Positions 43,176 through 54,204 are shown, numbered from the stretch's first letter. The stretch is DNA of 64,000 nt from Saturnia japonica (GCA_033032175.1 CM065304.1:4960001-5024000), one strand, 5' to 3'. Translations and numbers: made by a program. Notes: generated by a model not told the origin, from the letters alone.

Positions 43176-44298
43176 ATATAATATACGAGTGACTATGTAG
43201 TTAGAATGAATGTACATAACTAGTCATTACGGACCTTAAAAAACTTAGCTTATTTAAACATTCACAAAAACCTAAAAACATAATGTTCATTGAAACACTT
43301 CATTATTGTAGATATTTATTTCTACGCACGGCATATAAATCTTAGCTCATGTGAATCTGACAAAATACCAAGCAGACGGCCCGTCTAATTGTAAATGGTT
43401 ACCGTCACATATGAACAGCTGCAGGCGCGTAACAAACATATTGATTGGATTATACCGTATTCCACAGTCTCTTTTATATTTTAAACCGGCTTCAAAGATA
43501 TGAGGAGTTTCTTAATTCGAACGTATATTCTTTATGGACGTTCAGTCATAATTTCTTTTTTTATGAACTTGAAATAGATGATTCATTTTCCATTTTAATT
43601 TCATTGGTATTTTACCTTCGACTTTGGAAGATACACCGGGGAACTCCTCAAACTCATTGGTTGTTTTTCTTTTTAGATAAAATTGTCTTGTATTATTTAT
43701 AGGTACACTGTTTAGTAATTTAAGAAAATCGTAAGAACGAGAGAAAAATAATACTGGAGTCTTCTAGAATAGCAAAGATTACCTACATCATACTTATTCA
43801 TAATTTCTAGTTTCGAAATAACATCATGATTACCGTACACTCACACTACTACAATATTTTTAAAAGCGTAGCTGTAAGTATATAAGAATCATATTCTTGT
43901 TCAAACTAAATTAATCCTACCCCCACGATATTGAAATGAGTACCTAATAGCGCGCCGTCCGCGTCGTCTCAGTGCCAATAACCTTGAGATTATAACCAAG
44001 GTTAAACTTTTAAAATATTAGCTGATTATTAAACGGATGGTGCTAAAAATGTTTCTCATTGTTGATAAAATCAGATTTTATTTTTACTTATAATATTTTG
44101 GGGTGATCTTATCTCACACAAAATTAATAACAATTTTACTGTATTATAATATGTTCTATAGAAATAACTATATTTATAGGAGTTGCAATAAAATTAATAA
44201 ATATACCTACCTATATTGTTTTATTTTCAATGGAAACATTGAAATTTACGAGGATAAAGCTTCTGATATTCTGGTATATTATATCAGAAGAGTATAAT
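43176..44298. other. No gene recognised
   Basis: AT-rich. 43600-43690 has faint similarity to 49905-50000 (CTT(C/T)GAAGATACAC), perhaps an old repeat on both sides of the BEL element. Confidence 0.35.
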
Positions 44299-44673
44299 TG
44301 TAAGCCACCTTCGATCTGACTCACATATGTTTTATATTTACGCTGATTCCGATATGCTATTCACCGTAGGGTTCAACTGAAAAACTATTTATTTTAGATG
44401 CGGAGAGTACCTGCTGCGTGTGTCTTGGTCGATTTCTTAGACAGAACTGATTTTGCCACCCCGCTTCCGATCTATCCGCCCACGCTGCCCTCAACAGGGT
44501 GTACCATTACCCCGCATAGTGACTAAGCGAGACTCACTACTATCAGAGCGGGATGGCGAGAATATAGTGTGCGCGTACTCTCCGCTTTCTCTTTATTATT
44601 AAGATATTTACAACTTATTCTATTTACACTTATATTCTAGTACACTAGTTACTATTTTACAATGTCGCGAACA
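44299..44673 (-). repeat. 3' LTR of minus-strand BEL/Pao element
   Basis: Ends TG/CA; preceded on the left by ATAAT. Nine substitutions and no indels relative to the other LTR. Confidence 0.9.
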
Positions 44674-44706
44674 TACTCCCGCCGCAGCTCTCGTAGCTGT
44701 AGTATT

Positions 44707-46074
44707 CTAGCGTTCGCGCTCGTTGACTGCAGTAAGTGCCACGGGTAGAATTACTATTTTCTTAGTCGGCCGGCGCAGAATCCCTCTGGTTGTCCTCACG
44801 TCGACCGCTCGTACCTCTCCATCCGGTCCCGGATAGGTAGCTACGACTATGCCTCTGGGCCATGAGTTGCGTGGCAATGTTCCATCGGCAATCATCACGA
44901 GGTCGTCAAGTTTGATACTGCCGCGTGCGCGCGGCTCCCGCCGGTGTTGTAATTCCGGCAGGTATTCTCGAACCCAGCGAGCCCAGAACTTGTCCGCTAG
45001 TCGTTGACTGACACGCCATTCTTTATGGCCGGCTGCATCCTTGTCGGTGAATGAACCTGGCAGCGGGACTCTGGACGGGCCCCCCATTAGAAAATGATTC
45101 GGAGTAAGGGCGGGTTCGTCCTCGGCGGCGGTCGACACATAAGTGAGAGGTCGACTGTTAATGGTGTGTTCGGCTTCTATCAGGAGCGTGCTCAAGACCT
45201 CTTCATTCGGTGCACGTTCGCGTAACGTGAAATCCAGAGCTGTTTTTACGCTTCTCACCAATCTTTCCCATGCACCGCCCATGAACGGCGCGCTGGGAGG
45301 TATGTAGCGCCACTTGATGAAGCGGTGCGACGCTTTTCCTTCGGTGGCTTCACGCGCTGCCTTTTGAAGTTCTTGGTCAGCGCCTCGCAGGTTGGTTCCG
45401 TGGTCGGACCAAAGCTCGGTCAGGCATCCTCGACGTCCGATGAACCTTCTCAGTGCCATGATTGCCGAGTCGGTGTTGAGACTACCTGCGATCTCTAGGT
45501 GTATCGCTCGGGTAGTGAGGCATGTGAATAACGCTACATAGCGTTTCTGTTGAGATCGGCCGACGGTGACCATCATAGGACCGAAGTAGTCTAGCCCCGT
45601 GTAGGTGAATGGTCTCTGGTGATGAGCCAACCTACTATACGGATGGTTTCCGGTCGACTGTTGCGCCGGCTTTGCTCTTTTGATGCGACAGGCTTGACAT
45701 TGCTTTAACTGGGTACGGACTGTGTGTCGTAATCTCAGTACCCAGTATTGCTGTCTTACTTCATTCGTCGTCGCCTCGAAACCGCCGTGATGCAGTTTCG
45801 TATGGATCCAGGCGACGTACAAACGGGTCCAGGGGTGATCTCCATCTATGATAGCAGGTTCTCTCTGGGAATCTGTTATTGCTACCGCCGCTACTCTTGA
45901 TTTGAGTCTCATGATACCGTTGTCATCTATGCCTGCGGCGTATTGAGCCAGTCGGCTCGTAGACAAGAATGCGGACCCTTTTCGTAACGCTGTGATTTCC
46001 AATAAGAAAACTTCCTCCTGTTGCGAGCGTACCCATAAGGCTTGTGCACGTTTTAGGTAACTTGCGTTGATCAT
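44707..46074 (-). CDS. BEL/Pao Pol: integrase part
   Basis: 455-codon open frame. It starts in the zinc-binding region (HTKLHHGGFEATTNEVRQQYW then CQACRIK), continues into the RVE core (YTGLDYFGPMMVTVGRSQQK, LWSDHGTNLRGADQ, PPSAPFMGGAWERLVRSVKT with the catalytic D,D,E pattern) and ends with the DUF5641-type C-terminus (WRVSQRLADKFWARWVREYL, NSWPRGIV). It overlaps the RT frame by 4 bases in another frame, so a frameshift separates it from RT/RNase H. Integrates the DNA copy into the genome. Confidence 0.85.
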   Translation of the reverse strand: MINASYLKRAQALWVRSQQEEVFLLEITALRKGSAFLSTSRLAQYAAGIDDNGIMRLKSRVAAVAITDSQREPAIIDGDHPWTRLYVAWIHTKLHHGGFEATTNEVRQQYWVLRLRHTVRTQLKQCQACRIKRAKPAQQSTGNHPYSRLAHHQRPFTYTGLDYFGPMMVTVGRSQQKRYVALFTCLTTRAIHLEIAGSLNTDSAIMALRRFIGRRGCLTELWSDHGTNLRGADQELQKAAREATEGKASHRFIKWRYIPPSAPFMGGAWERLVRSVKTALDFTLRERAPNEEVLSTLLIEAEHTINSRPLTYVSTAAEDEPALTPNHFLMGGPSRVPLPGSFTDKDAAGHKEWRVSQRLADKFWARWVREYLPELQHRREPRARGSIKLDDLVMIADGTLPRNSWPRGIVVATYPGPDGEVRAVDVRTTRGILRRPTKKIVILPVALTAVNERER

Positions 46075-47906
46075 GACGATTGTATCACGATTTTCAATGT
46101 GCGTTGTAGACTTCGATTTTGCCTGTATGTTACTACGTTTTCTATTCCAGGCGGGGTCGTCTTCCTTTGTTTTTTATTGCGCTTTCTTATAGCTGCGCAA
46201 GTGTTACATCTGGCTCGTAACATGTCGATAAATTGTAGAACCCGCGCCGTTGTACGTATAACGCGTATCCAATTGCAAATTCGTGTTATATCAGAAAGTC
46301 CCTCTCGTAGTCTCGTAGTGCTAGTTATCGTAGCGTTTACACGCTCCTCGCCAGTATCGCTGTGTTGTATAGCGCCGGTGTCTGTAGGCCACTCTGTTTC
46401 CGGTTGGTACAGGAATTCAGGCCCTCTGTACCAGCGATGTGAATCGGTGAGGTCGTCGGGTGCGTCCCGCGTTGCGTCGTCCGCCACATTAAGTTTGGAC
46501 GGGAGCCATTTCCATTGCGACGTCTTTGTGGCTTCTGATATCTCGGCTACACGATGGGCGACAAAAGGCTTGTATGTACGCGGGCCGGTGCATAGCCATG
46601 ATAGTACCGTGCGAGAGTCTGTCCAGTAGACGTGTCTTGATGGTTTCAAGTCGTGCTCTTCGGTGGCTGTGTGGGCGAGGCGACAACCGAGCACCGCTCC
46701 CTGTAACTCGAGTCGCGGTATCGATATAACTTTCAGAGGCGCTACCCGTCCTTTACTTGCGATCAATGCAACATGTATAGCTCCTATTTCATCTATAACT
46801 CGCCAGTATACGGCAGCCACGTAGGCTGAAGAGCTAGCATCTACGAATGTGTGCATCTGTATGTCTATCGCTCGGCTTAAACCTGGATAGCACCGAGGTA
46901 CTGAGAGCTGTCGTAGTTGTTGTGCTTGTCTTGTCCATCGGAACCAGGCCTCTGCTTCCGCTGACTCGAGCTTGTCGTCCCAGTTGATGCCGGACCGCCA
47001 CGTATCCTGCATGATCCTCTTGGCTTGTATTGTGATAGGTGTAGCGATACCAAGAGGGTCGTATATCGACATTACTGTTCGTAGCGCTTCCCTCTTCGTC
47101 GGCGTCCTGTTGCCCGCCCATATGTCGGCCGGTACTTTGTGTAGATTGGTGTTAAACGTTAGTGTGTCTAACCCTGTTATCCACACCATACCTAGGATTT
47201 TCTCTGGGTCTAGTTGTACGACGTCCTCTTTTCCTTCCGTAGCAAGTTTCGAACGCACTTCGATCGAATTGGAAGCCCATCGTTGTAAGTGAAAGTTTCC
47301 TCTACTATGTATCGCGGCGACTTGTGTTGTTATTTCTATAGCCTTTTCCACCGTGTCGAAGCTAGCTAGATAATCGTCGACGTAGTGATTTTTCACAATC
47401 GCCTTCGCCGCGTCCGGATACTTTTCTTCGAAGTCTTGTGCATTCCTATTTTTCACGTATATTGCTGTACATGGTGATGACGTAGCGCCAAATATGACGC
47501 TTTTCATTTGGTACTCAGCGGGCGGGCCTTGTCGTTGATCATCGCGCCATAGGAAGCGTTGCATGTCGCGATCTTCTTCTACTATTGTTACCTGCATGAA
47601 CATGTCCTGTATGTCTGCCGTGACCGCTATCGGATGCTGTCTGAATCTCATAAGTATCCCAGGTAGAGATTGAAGCAAGTCCGGTCCTGACAGTAACATG
47701 TCGTTCAAGCTAATGCCTCGGGTTTTTGCCGCCGCGTCATGTACTATGCGTAATTTTTCCGGTTTCTGTGGATTGATAACCGCAAAGTGTGGCAAGTACC
47801 AAACTCTCTGTGGATTCGTTGCGGGTGCGAGCTCGGCATATCCCTTGTCGATTAAAGTTTGTAGCTGCGCCTTGTAATTTGAGTTGTAATTTTTCATTAC
47901 GACCAA
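46071..47906 (-). CDS. BEL/Pao Pol: reverse transcriptase and RNase H
   Basis: 611-codon open frame. RT palm: VWYLPHFAVINPQKPEKLRI, LRIVHDAAAKTRGISLND, AVTADIQDMFMQVTI, then NHYVDDYLASFDT with the YVDD box at 47373-47384. The Pao-type connection follows (LRTVMSIYDPLGIATPI), then RNase H (MHTFVDASSSAYVAAVYWR, HVYWTDSRTVLSWL, LNVADDATR). The end is frameshifted relative to integrase, and the start is frameshifted relative to the linker ORF at 47737-48195. Confidence 0.88.
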   Translation of the reverse strand: MVVMKNYNSNYKAQLQTLIDKGYAELAPATNPQRVWYLPHFAVINPQKPEKLRIVHDAAAKTRGISLNDMLLSGPDLLQSLPGILMRFRQHPIAVTADIQDMFMQVTIVEEDRDMQRFLWRDDQRQGPPAEYQMKSVIFGATSSPCTAIYVKNRNAQDFEEKYPDAAKAIVKNHYVDDYLASFDTVEKAIEITTQVAAIHSRGNFHLQRWASNSIEVRSKLATEGKEDVVQLDPEKILGMVWITGLDTLTFNTNLHKVPADIWAGNRTPTKREALRTVMSIYDPLGIATPITIQAKRIMQDTWRSGINWDDKLESAEAEAWFRWTRQAQQLRQLSVPRCYPGLSRAIDIQMHTFVDASSSAYVAAVYWRVIDEIGAIHVALIASKGRVAPLKVISIPRLELQGAVLGCRLAHTATEEHDLKPSRHVYWTDSRTVLSWLCTGPRTYKPFVAHRVAEISEATKTSQWKWLPSKLNVADDATRDAPDDLTDSHRWYRGPEFLYQPETEWPTDTGAIQHSDTGEERVNATITSTTRLREGLSDITRICNWIRVIRTTARVLQFIDMLRARCNTCAAIRKRNKKQRKTTPPGIENVVTYRQNRSLQRTLKIVIQSS

Positions 47907-48195
47907 GTTTCTTCTCGACTAACTCGAGGCGTCGTAAGGCAGTTTCGTAGCTATACGGTGGCGGCACGTAGTTTTTTCGCCATAGTAGACCGGTTTCGAA
48001 GCCCCCCGCCGGTATTCGATGTATTTTTGTATTCAATATATCGAGTGCCTGTTGTTCCTCTGCGTTGTAGGAACGTTTCGGTTCGACGCCGAGAGAGTCA
48101 AGTGCGAAATGTTCTTTCATCATTTGTTCTATCGAAATTTCGCTATCGCTAGATACGGATATGTGATTTACACGCTGATTGTAACTAGCGTTCAA
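47737..48195 (-). pseudogene. BEL/Pao Pol linker before RT (out of frame)
   Basis: Reads MKEHFALDSLGVEPKRSYN, IPAGGFETGLLWRKNYVPP and YETALRRLELVEKKLG, the usual linker between protease and RT. The frame change to the RT frame falls near 47905-47915. Just upstream (48196-48312) the protease-linker boundary contains stops, including in the LTDLGWVIHG block. Confidence 0.75.
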
Positions 48196-48311
48196 ATATC
48201 GCGTCCCATGGATGACCCAGCCGAGGTCTGTGAGTTACGCTACGGGTTCACAATTCTTTCTACGGCGCGTTTCGTGTGCGAGAAGCAACTGCCAGTTGTC
48301 TTGACCTATTA

Positions 48312-49424
48312 TTAGTACGGTTGGTTTTTTTGGTCTTCTAAGCTTTGTAGATGTGCACACGTGCGTACTATCTCGCTCGATATGGACTGCGGTGATAGGT
48401 ATAAGTTACTCATAGTGCGAGCCGAAATTTGGTAGCTCGGCGTGTTGTGTCCGCGAATTTTAACGCGAACACGCCTTGCTTCGGTCGCGTCGATTTTAAC
48501 GCCAGCCACGCCTTCTATGTAAAACGGCTCCGGCGGTCCCGTTGCTCCGATCTCTTTCGCTGTCGTAGATTCAATTAAATTACACGTCGACCCGTCGTCA
48601 AGTAAGGCGTAAGTACTGCACGTGCCGTTCGGTCCCGTTAGTTCTACAGGTAGAATTTTTAGTAGCGCGCAGGTTTCCTTCCGCTCTTTAGCAGATGTGA
48701 CGACATCAGAGGTGAATGTTTTCGGCGTTGATTCTGGTTGTGAAATCGTCGCATGAAGGAGCGGGTGGTGGGTGTAGTTGCAACCATCTATTTCGCATCG
48801 TTTGGTTTTGCACATGTGACGAAACTTGCGATTTTTCAAACAGCGAAAACATAATCTATTTTGTTTCGCCAAGTCCCATCTCGTAGACACTTCGGCGTTT
48901 TTGAACGTCTTGCATTCAATCGGTTGGTGACCCTCTCTTTTGCAGACCGAACACGTTTCTATAGGCTGTTTCTCGATGCTGTGGAAGCTCCGGGCAGGCT
49001 TTTTTTGCTCCCGCCGGTCTTCTGAGGCCACGGACTCGACGGGGGCGAAACTACCACATCTATTGGCGGTGCGTTCGAGAAACTTTGTCAACGTTATGAG
49101 GTCTGGTTGTTCTTCCGGTTGTTTGGCTATGAATTCGTAGTAACGATGTCGCAGCGCCGAAGGTAGTTTGTCTACGACTTCCCGTACAACTTCCACGTTG
49201 TATAAATAATGTTCCATCTTCAGAGCTTTTATAGTTGACGTGACATTCAATACTTTGAAAGCGAACGTGCACGTGTCTCTCGGATGGTCGTTCATTTTCG
49301 GTAGCGCTCTTAGCTTATTTATTTCGGCCGCGACTAATGCGTCCGGCCGACCGAATCTTGTAGTTTCTTGATTAATTCGGCTGACAAAGGACCATGAATG
49401 TAAGCCACCTTCGATCTGACTCAC
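48312..49424 (-). CDS. BEL/Pao Gag (N-terminally truncated) with protease
   Basis: 370 codons. The Gag part has MEHYLYNVEVVREVVDKLPS and LITLTKFLERTANRCGSF, then a zinc-knuckle array (CSVCKREGHQPIECKTF, LCFRCLKNRKFRHMC, CEIDGCNYTHHPLLHATI), then the protease (YALLDDGSTCNLIESTTAKE, GVKIDATEARRVRVKI). The first codons lie inside the LTR (49399-49424), so the natural Gag start and DUF1759 N-terminus are absent. The frame ends with tandem stops at the protease end. Confidence 0.8.
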   Translation of the reverse strand: MSQIEGGLHSWSFVSRINQETTRFGRPDALVAAEINKLRALPKMNDHPRDTCTFAFKVLNVTSTIKALKMEHYLYNVEVVREVVDKLPSALRHRYYEFIAKQPEEQPDLITLTKFLERTANRCGSFAPVESVASEDRREQKKPARSFHSIEKQPIETCSVCKREGHQPIECKTFKNAEVSTRWDLAKQNRLCFRCLKNRKFRHMCKTKRCEIDGCNYTHHPLLHATISQPESTPKTFTSDVVTSAKERKETCALLKILPVELTGPNGTCSTYALLDDGSTCNLIESTTAKEIGATGPPEPFYIEGVAGVKIDATEARRVRVKIRGHNTPSYQISARTMSNLYLSPQSISSEIVRTCAHLQSLEDQKNQPY

Positions 49425-49773
49425 ATATGTTTTATATTTATGCTGATTCCGATATGCTATTCACCGTAGGGTTCAAATGAAAAACGATTTATTTTAGATG
49501 CGGAGAGTACCTGCTGCGTGTGTCTTGGTCGATTTCTTAGACAGAACTGATTTTGCCACCCCGCTTCCTATCTATCCGCCCACGCTGCCCTCAACAGTGT
49601 GTACCGTTACCCCGCATAGTGACTAAGCGAGACTCACTACTATCAGAGCGGGGTGGCGAGAATATAGTGTGCGCGTACTCTCCGCTTTCTCTTTATTATT
49701 AAGATATTTACAACTTATTCTATTTACACGTATATTCTAGTACACTAGTTACTATTTTATAATGTCGCGAACA
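49399..49773 (-). repeat. 5' LTR of minus-strand BEL/Pao element
   Basis: 375 bp, followed on the right by ATAAT. No recognisable primer-binding site or leader separates it from Gag coding. Confidence 0.9.
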
Positions 49774-51255
49774 ATAATATTTAGGTTTCCACAATTTTTA
49801 ATCGAATTTAATGTAATATTTTTATTGCCATAACTTCTTTGTTTGTGCCTATTTTAATTATTCTTTTTTTGTTGGATACCTCAGACTGGGACAACAATTT
49901 AATTTTATAGGCATTGGACCTTCAACTTCGAAGATACACAAGAAAACTGTTCAAATTAATTGAAGTTAGCTTTCTTTTTTTTAAAAGTAATCTTGTATAT
50001 TTATTACTCCGTGAACGATGTACTGTTGAGAATAAATAATATGTTGAAATCTTTTTTGTTCAACTTTATTTCCAAATTCGTGATTAGTTATCAATCACTC
50101 CAATCCAATCAATCACAAAATTTAGGAAAAATGTACAAATAAAACCTTATTGATATAGACACTTGTATAACTAGCGAAAACCATTTCTTTATAACTTACT
50201 CTATCATTAAATTACATGATTATAAGGAATAAAAGGCAACCTATTATTTACTCAAAGAATATAGATATTTATCTACTAAATAACTCTAATTTCTGCTCAG
50301 ATTTGAACCCAGGAGTTACTTACATAGCAAAAGTAAATTCAGAACCTATTAAATATAAATAAGTGTATATTTTAAGAATTACTATATTATTATAAAATTT
50401 TTTTATGTTTTATTTACAAGTACCCTACGTAACACGCACTTTCGCGTTCATAATGTTAGATTTTTCATTAAAAAACTAATTTTAATTTGATTTTCTTGAA
50501 AAAGTATCTTTATTTAACTATTTGAACGGTGTACCAATTCGAATTATTAAGTATTTTGTGTTAAGTGCCATTTTTATTTATAATTTCAATATGGGGGTAG
50601 TTCCGAGTTAAGTTCATCCATGCTGTTTATCGTGGTTATTGATATAATATTTTTTTTGTTTGCTGGTTAAATAACGGGAGCTCTATAAATTGAACAGGTT
50701 TAAATTTTGATAAACTTCAGATGAGGAAAGTAGGAACACATATTAACTTATTTTATAGCCATACGTCGTATGCTATTTTCAATATGCCATTAATATTAAT
50801 GTTAATAGTATTCAAAACATCAAACATAAATAAAACAATTTTAGTCCCTAAGATAAATATGGACGTCAATCGGATAGTTATCGAGAAGGGCTGGTAAGAA
50901 TTTCGATCGGGTTTATTTTTTTTTCGGCTGTACAATTAATATTTAAATATAATAATCATTTTAATAGTTTAGCACATGCACAGAGTAGGAGTTCCTACCA
51001 GACATTAATATCATTCACGTTACAACCCTTCACCACATTACCACATTAGCTAGAAACTATCGAAATTCGAAAGACTAAATATAAACATTATACTGAATAC
51101 AGTATAGTCATAATAGATACAATAAATAATCTTTATGTACGTACATTATTACATTCAATAAATAATATCATCAGTATGGTTATATATTTTTCAACATGTC
51201 AACTGGTGTACTATAATTGCACACATGCAAACGTGTAGTAGCGGTTGTGGCCTAT
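49774..51255. other. No gene recognised
   Basis: About 1.5 kb of AT-rich sequence with short ORFs only. Confidence 0.4.
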
Positions 51256-52252
51256 ATAAGTTAGAGCCGCGCCGTTCCACAGTTCCTCGCCCGATTGCAT
51301 CCTCTGTTATGTGCTGCAAGCAAAATGTCCACGAGACACAAGCTTACGCTGTACAAGATGTGTATCCGACCGATTATGACATATAGCTGCGTTGTGTTCG
51401 CACATATGTCAAGATATAATTGGAAACGCTTACAAACCATCCAGAATAGGTTTCTTCACCGCCTTACCGGCGCCCCTTGGTATGTTCGTATGGAGGATCT
51501 CCATAGAGATATGGACCTTCCTTCGATACATGCCTTTGCCAAACACCTTTCTCGCTCTTATTTCGACACCGCATCGAACCACGCGAATCCCTTAATCAAA
51601 GCGGCAGCTTCGTATGTTCCCGACCCCAATGCCTGCCGGAGTAAACGCCGGCCGCGTAATATCTTCACTGACCCGCTCGACCAAATCGAAACAGCTAACG
51701 CGTTCTACGCCACCGTCTCTCCAAACAGAGCGTGCCACCACCCACGCCCGCGTAACCACCGTTCTCTCCGCAGAGGACGGGCGGTTAACTTCGCTCCCGC
51801 ACACCCGTCACGTCCACCCTCTCTAGCGTCAACCCAAGCCTAGGTCCGTTCCTCGGTGTGAAGCCCTTGGGTCAGGCAGCCGCCCGCGCGATACAAGTGA
51901 CACTATACGTGCAACACTTAGCTACCCACATACAACATTACACACGTATGAACACACACACGTGCACACCACACAGGTACATAGGTTCTGTAAGGGACCT
52001 TTTTTTTTTCTTTTTTTGCGCTAGTTAGACTAATGCGCTAGTTAGTGTAGAAAAACCATTCCGATTATTAAATACACATACGCATGGTCTACTCCTTCCT
52101 CCCAGGAGGAGGGGAACGTGCATATGAGTATATGTTAGTTAGTTCGAATTCTCTTAGGATTAGGGAATTAGTTAGATCGCGACCTTTTCGCATTTGCGAC
52201 GACCGCCCGAGCCGAGGTTCGGCCACTATGGCACCCTCGTGCGGGTCGTCAT
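51256..52252 (+). mobile_element. Jockey-type LINE 3' end, least decayed copy
   Basis: The ORF 51295-51843 encodes the end of the reverse transcriptase: LLCAASKMSTRHKLTLYKMC, IRPIMTYSCVVFAHMSRYNW, IQNRFLHRLTGAPWYVRMED, LPSIHAFAKHLSRSYFDTAS. It ends with a basic tail and TAG at 51841. Then comes the family 3' UTR with TTTTTTTTTCTTTTTTTGCG near 52000. It is cut off at 52252 before the CGCGGCTGAG block seen in the other copies. No palm motifs, so 5'-truncated. Confidence 0.8.
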
Positions 52253-52658
52253 AATGTACTTTGAACGATACAGCGTTGTTGACTATCGCCGTTGTAAATT
52301 ATTTTATTCATTTTCTCTTGCAGGTTACAAAGGGTCCACGAGGAAGGTTGGCCGCGGTAAGCCTGAGGTGTCGTGTCGGGCCATCGAGGACATGCTGACA
52401 ATAAAAACTGATTGGTAAGTTTCATTTTTAATTTTGCTCTATTAGCGCTTAAATATCAACCTGTGTATTTTTATTTAAATCGTATTTATTTTTCTTACAG
52501 GGTGGATTCTTTGTAATTGAGGGAGGTTCCATGGCCGCGTAGACCCGCGCAATGCTGCTGATTGGTAAGTTTCCTTTTTAATTTTGCTCATTACGCTTTA
52601 ATATCAACTCATTTGATTATTTTTTGTTTCTCATTTTATTTATTTTTTTGTTTTTCAG

Positions 52659-52817
52659 ATGAACCTTGGTGTGGTGAATGCTGTGGTGCAGATGAACCTT
52701 TGCTGTGGTGAGTGCTATGGTGCAGATGAACCTTTGGTGGTGGGTGATGTGGTGCAGATTAACCTTTGGTGTGGTGGGTGCTGTGGGTGCTTAACTGTGA
52801 TATTAGTTTTAGTTTGA
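52659..52817 (+). CDS. Possible small Cys/Val-rich ORF (52 aa)
   Basis: ATG is the first codon after the third predicted acceptor. Reads MNLGVVNAVVQMNLCCGECY, then GADEPLVVGDVVQINLWCGG, then a hydrophobic end. The ORF is made of the 33- to 36-bp tandem repeat, so it may be open by chance. No homology recognised. Confidence 0.2.
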   Translation: MNLGVVNAVVQMNLCCGECYGADEPLVVGDVVQINLWCGGCCGCLTVILVLV

Positions 52818-52930
52818 ATTTTTCTCTGCCATATTTAATTGCTAGATTAAGATGTTACTTTACAAAACTTTATTAGATTAAGATGTTACTTTACAAAACT
52901 TTTTTAGATTAAGATGTTACTTTACAGTGT
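52659..52930 (+). repeat. Two short tandem repeats in one last exon
   Basis: 52660-52790 repeats a GTGGTGCAGATGAACCTTTG-like unit four times. 52853-52930 repeats AGATTAAGATGTTACTTTAC three times with a 32-base period. Confidence 0.7.
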
Positions 52931-52970
52931 ACTGTAGTGTTAATAAAAATATAGGTTAAGGAATCTTGTT

Positions 52971-54194
52971 TTTTATTTCATGTATTTGCTGTAAACGACC
53001 TAAAATAACTCCTTCAGGAAGTATTCGGACTAATTAATTCTAACTAAATTCTTACTAACTAATTAATTCTGAATTAATATAATAATTACTAATTCTTTGA
53101 TATTAAATTCAAGTTAACCTTTCTATTTACCAGTCAAATAGAAACATTCTTCATAACCATACTCACACTAAAATGATAAAAAAATATCCTTAGCTATTTG
53201 AGACATTTTCAGGATTTCTCCATTTTCACTCGATTGTATTGTAATCTATCTGTCATTACAAGATGTGTTTTTATGACGTGCTTTGAATCGCGGCGGTGAG
53301 CGACCGGTGCAACGCAGTCTAACGCATCGTTTGATTAGCGAATGACCTTCGCCATCGTAGTCCTTCAGTGGTCAGTTTTTAATAAATATTGAAGACCATG
53401 CTGTCGTTGAGATTAGAGACTAGTCCATGAAGATCTAAGTGCGAAACCAGGTGATCGTGGGGAGTGCGTGAACGGACAGCACCGATTTCCGAGTCAGACC
53501 GAATAGGTCAGCCGTCTTTTTTAACAGCCATATTTTTTTAACACCCTTGGTGTACACTATTTTCTTCGTGTTAAGATATAATATGTTTCCTAATGTGTAA
53601 CTTTAGAATAGATAGATGTGTTTAGTTATTACCGAATTTAAAATACAATAGGTATACCAAGTTCTTACTGCGGCGTCGCCATGATAGCATTACTTTTAAA
53701 CTCTTAGCCATTATATTATGATATGGAATACAGCATTAGTAAGTAGTAGTAAGTTTATCATTATATTAAATCATAATGTACCTAAATGTATCGGCTACTC
53801 GCGTTGTATGATGATTCACTCGTTTTTGAAGTAGGTAATTGTCATTTTTTTTCTTCCATTCTCAAAGAAGTTTTATATTAATTCTTAGGTAATGTACCTA
53901 AGAACCTTACCTACATACATATTGCTTTATTAATAACTTTTTCTTGTAGTTTTAGAAAAAAATAGAATGGTCGTCGGAATTTTCATATACCTAACACATT
54001 GTTAACTTCATAAACAATGAAATTATTGATCAAAAATATTACTTATAAGATATTACTTACTATATAATAAACGGTAAGTGTAGATGTAAAGTGTAAATGT
54101 AAAAATGTAAATTTGCAAAATACTGTACATATTTTCATACTGTTTTGTGCTACTATTTATTCCTTCTTGCCGCCACCGTTGCGATCTCATCTAA
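52971..54194. other. No gene recognised
   Basis: AT-rich. 53280-53520 is a GC-richer block (ATCGCGGCGGTGAGCGACCG) without coding or known ends. Confidence 0.4.
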
Positions 54195-54204
54195 AATTAT
54201 AATA

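Larger units (their letters stand above)
44299..49773 (-). mobile_element. BEL/Pao LTR retrotransposon, young, minus strand
   Basis: LTRs 44299-44673 and 49399-49773 are 375 bp each and differ at 9 positions (97.6 % identity by eye). A perfect 5-bp duplication ATAAT flanks the element. Pol segments are long and GC-rich compared with the surroundings. On the minus strand the order is gag/protease (49424-48312), linker plus RT (48195-46071), integrase (46074-44707). The 5' LTR runs directly into gag coding, so the leader and N-terminal gag are missing. Confidence 0.92.
52253..52960 (+). other. Unknown transcript-like unit with two introns
   Basis: Strong splice-like signals in order: acceptor TTCATTTTCTCTTGCAG to 52323, exon 52324-52415, donor TTG|GTAAGT, acceptor TTTTTCTTACAG to 52500, exon 52501-52562, donor TTG|GTAAGT, acceptor TTTTTTTGTTTTTCAG to 52658, then a last exon with tandem repeats and AATAAA at 52942-52947. 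The first exon is open (GYKGSTRKVGRGKPEVSCRA) and continues into the second as WVDSL, then TAA. The two introns start with nearly the same 50 bases. No domain recognised. It could be a non-coding RNA, a captured gene piece or a decayed gene. Confidence 0.4.

Noticed and set aside
46099..46629. Plus-strand ORF of 176 codons
   Set aside because: It lies opposite the BEL RNase H region, which has clear motifs. The GC-rich coding strand leaves its complement open by chance.
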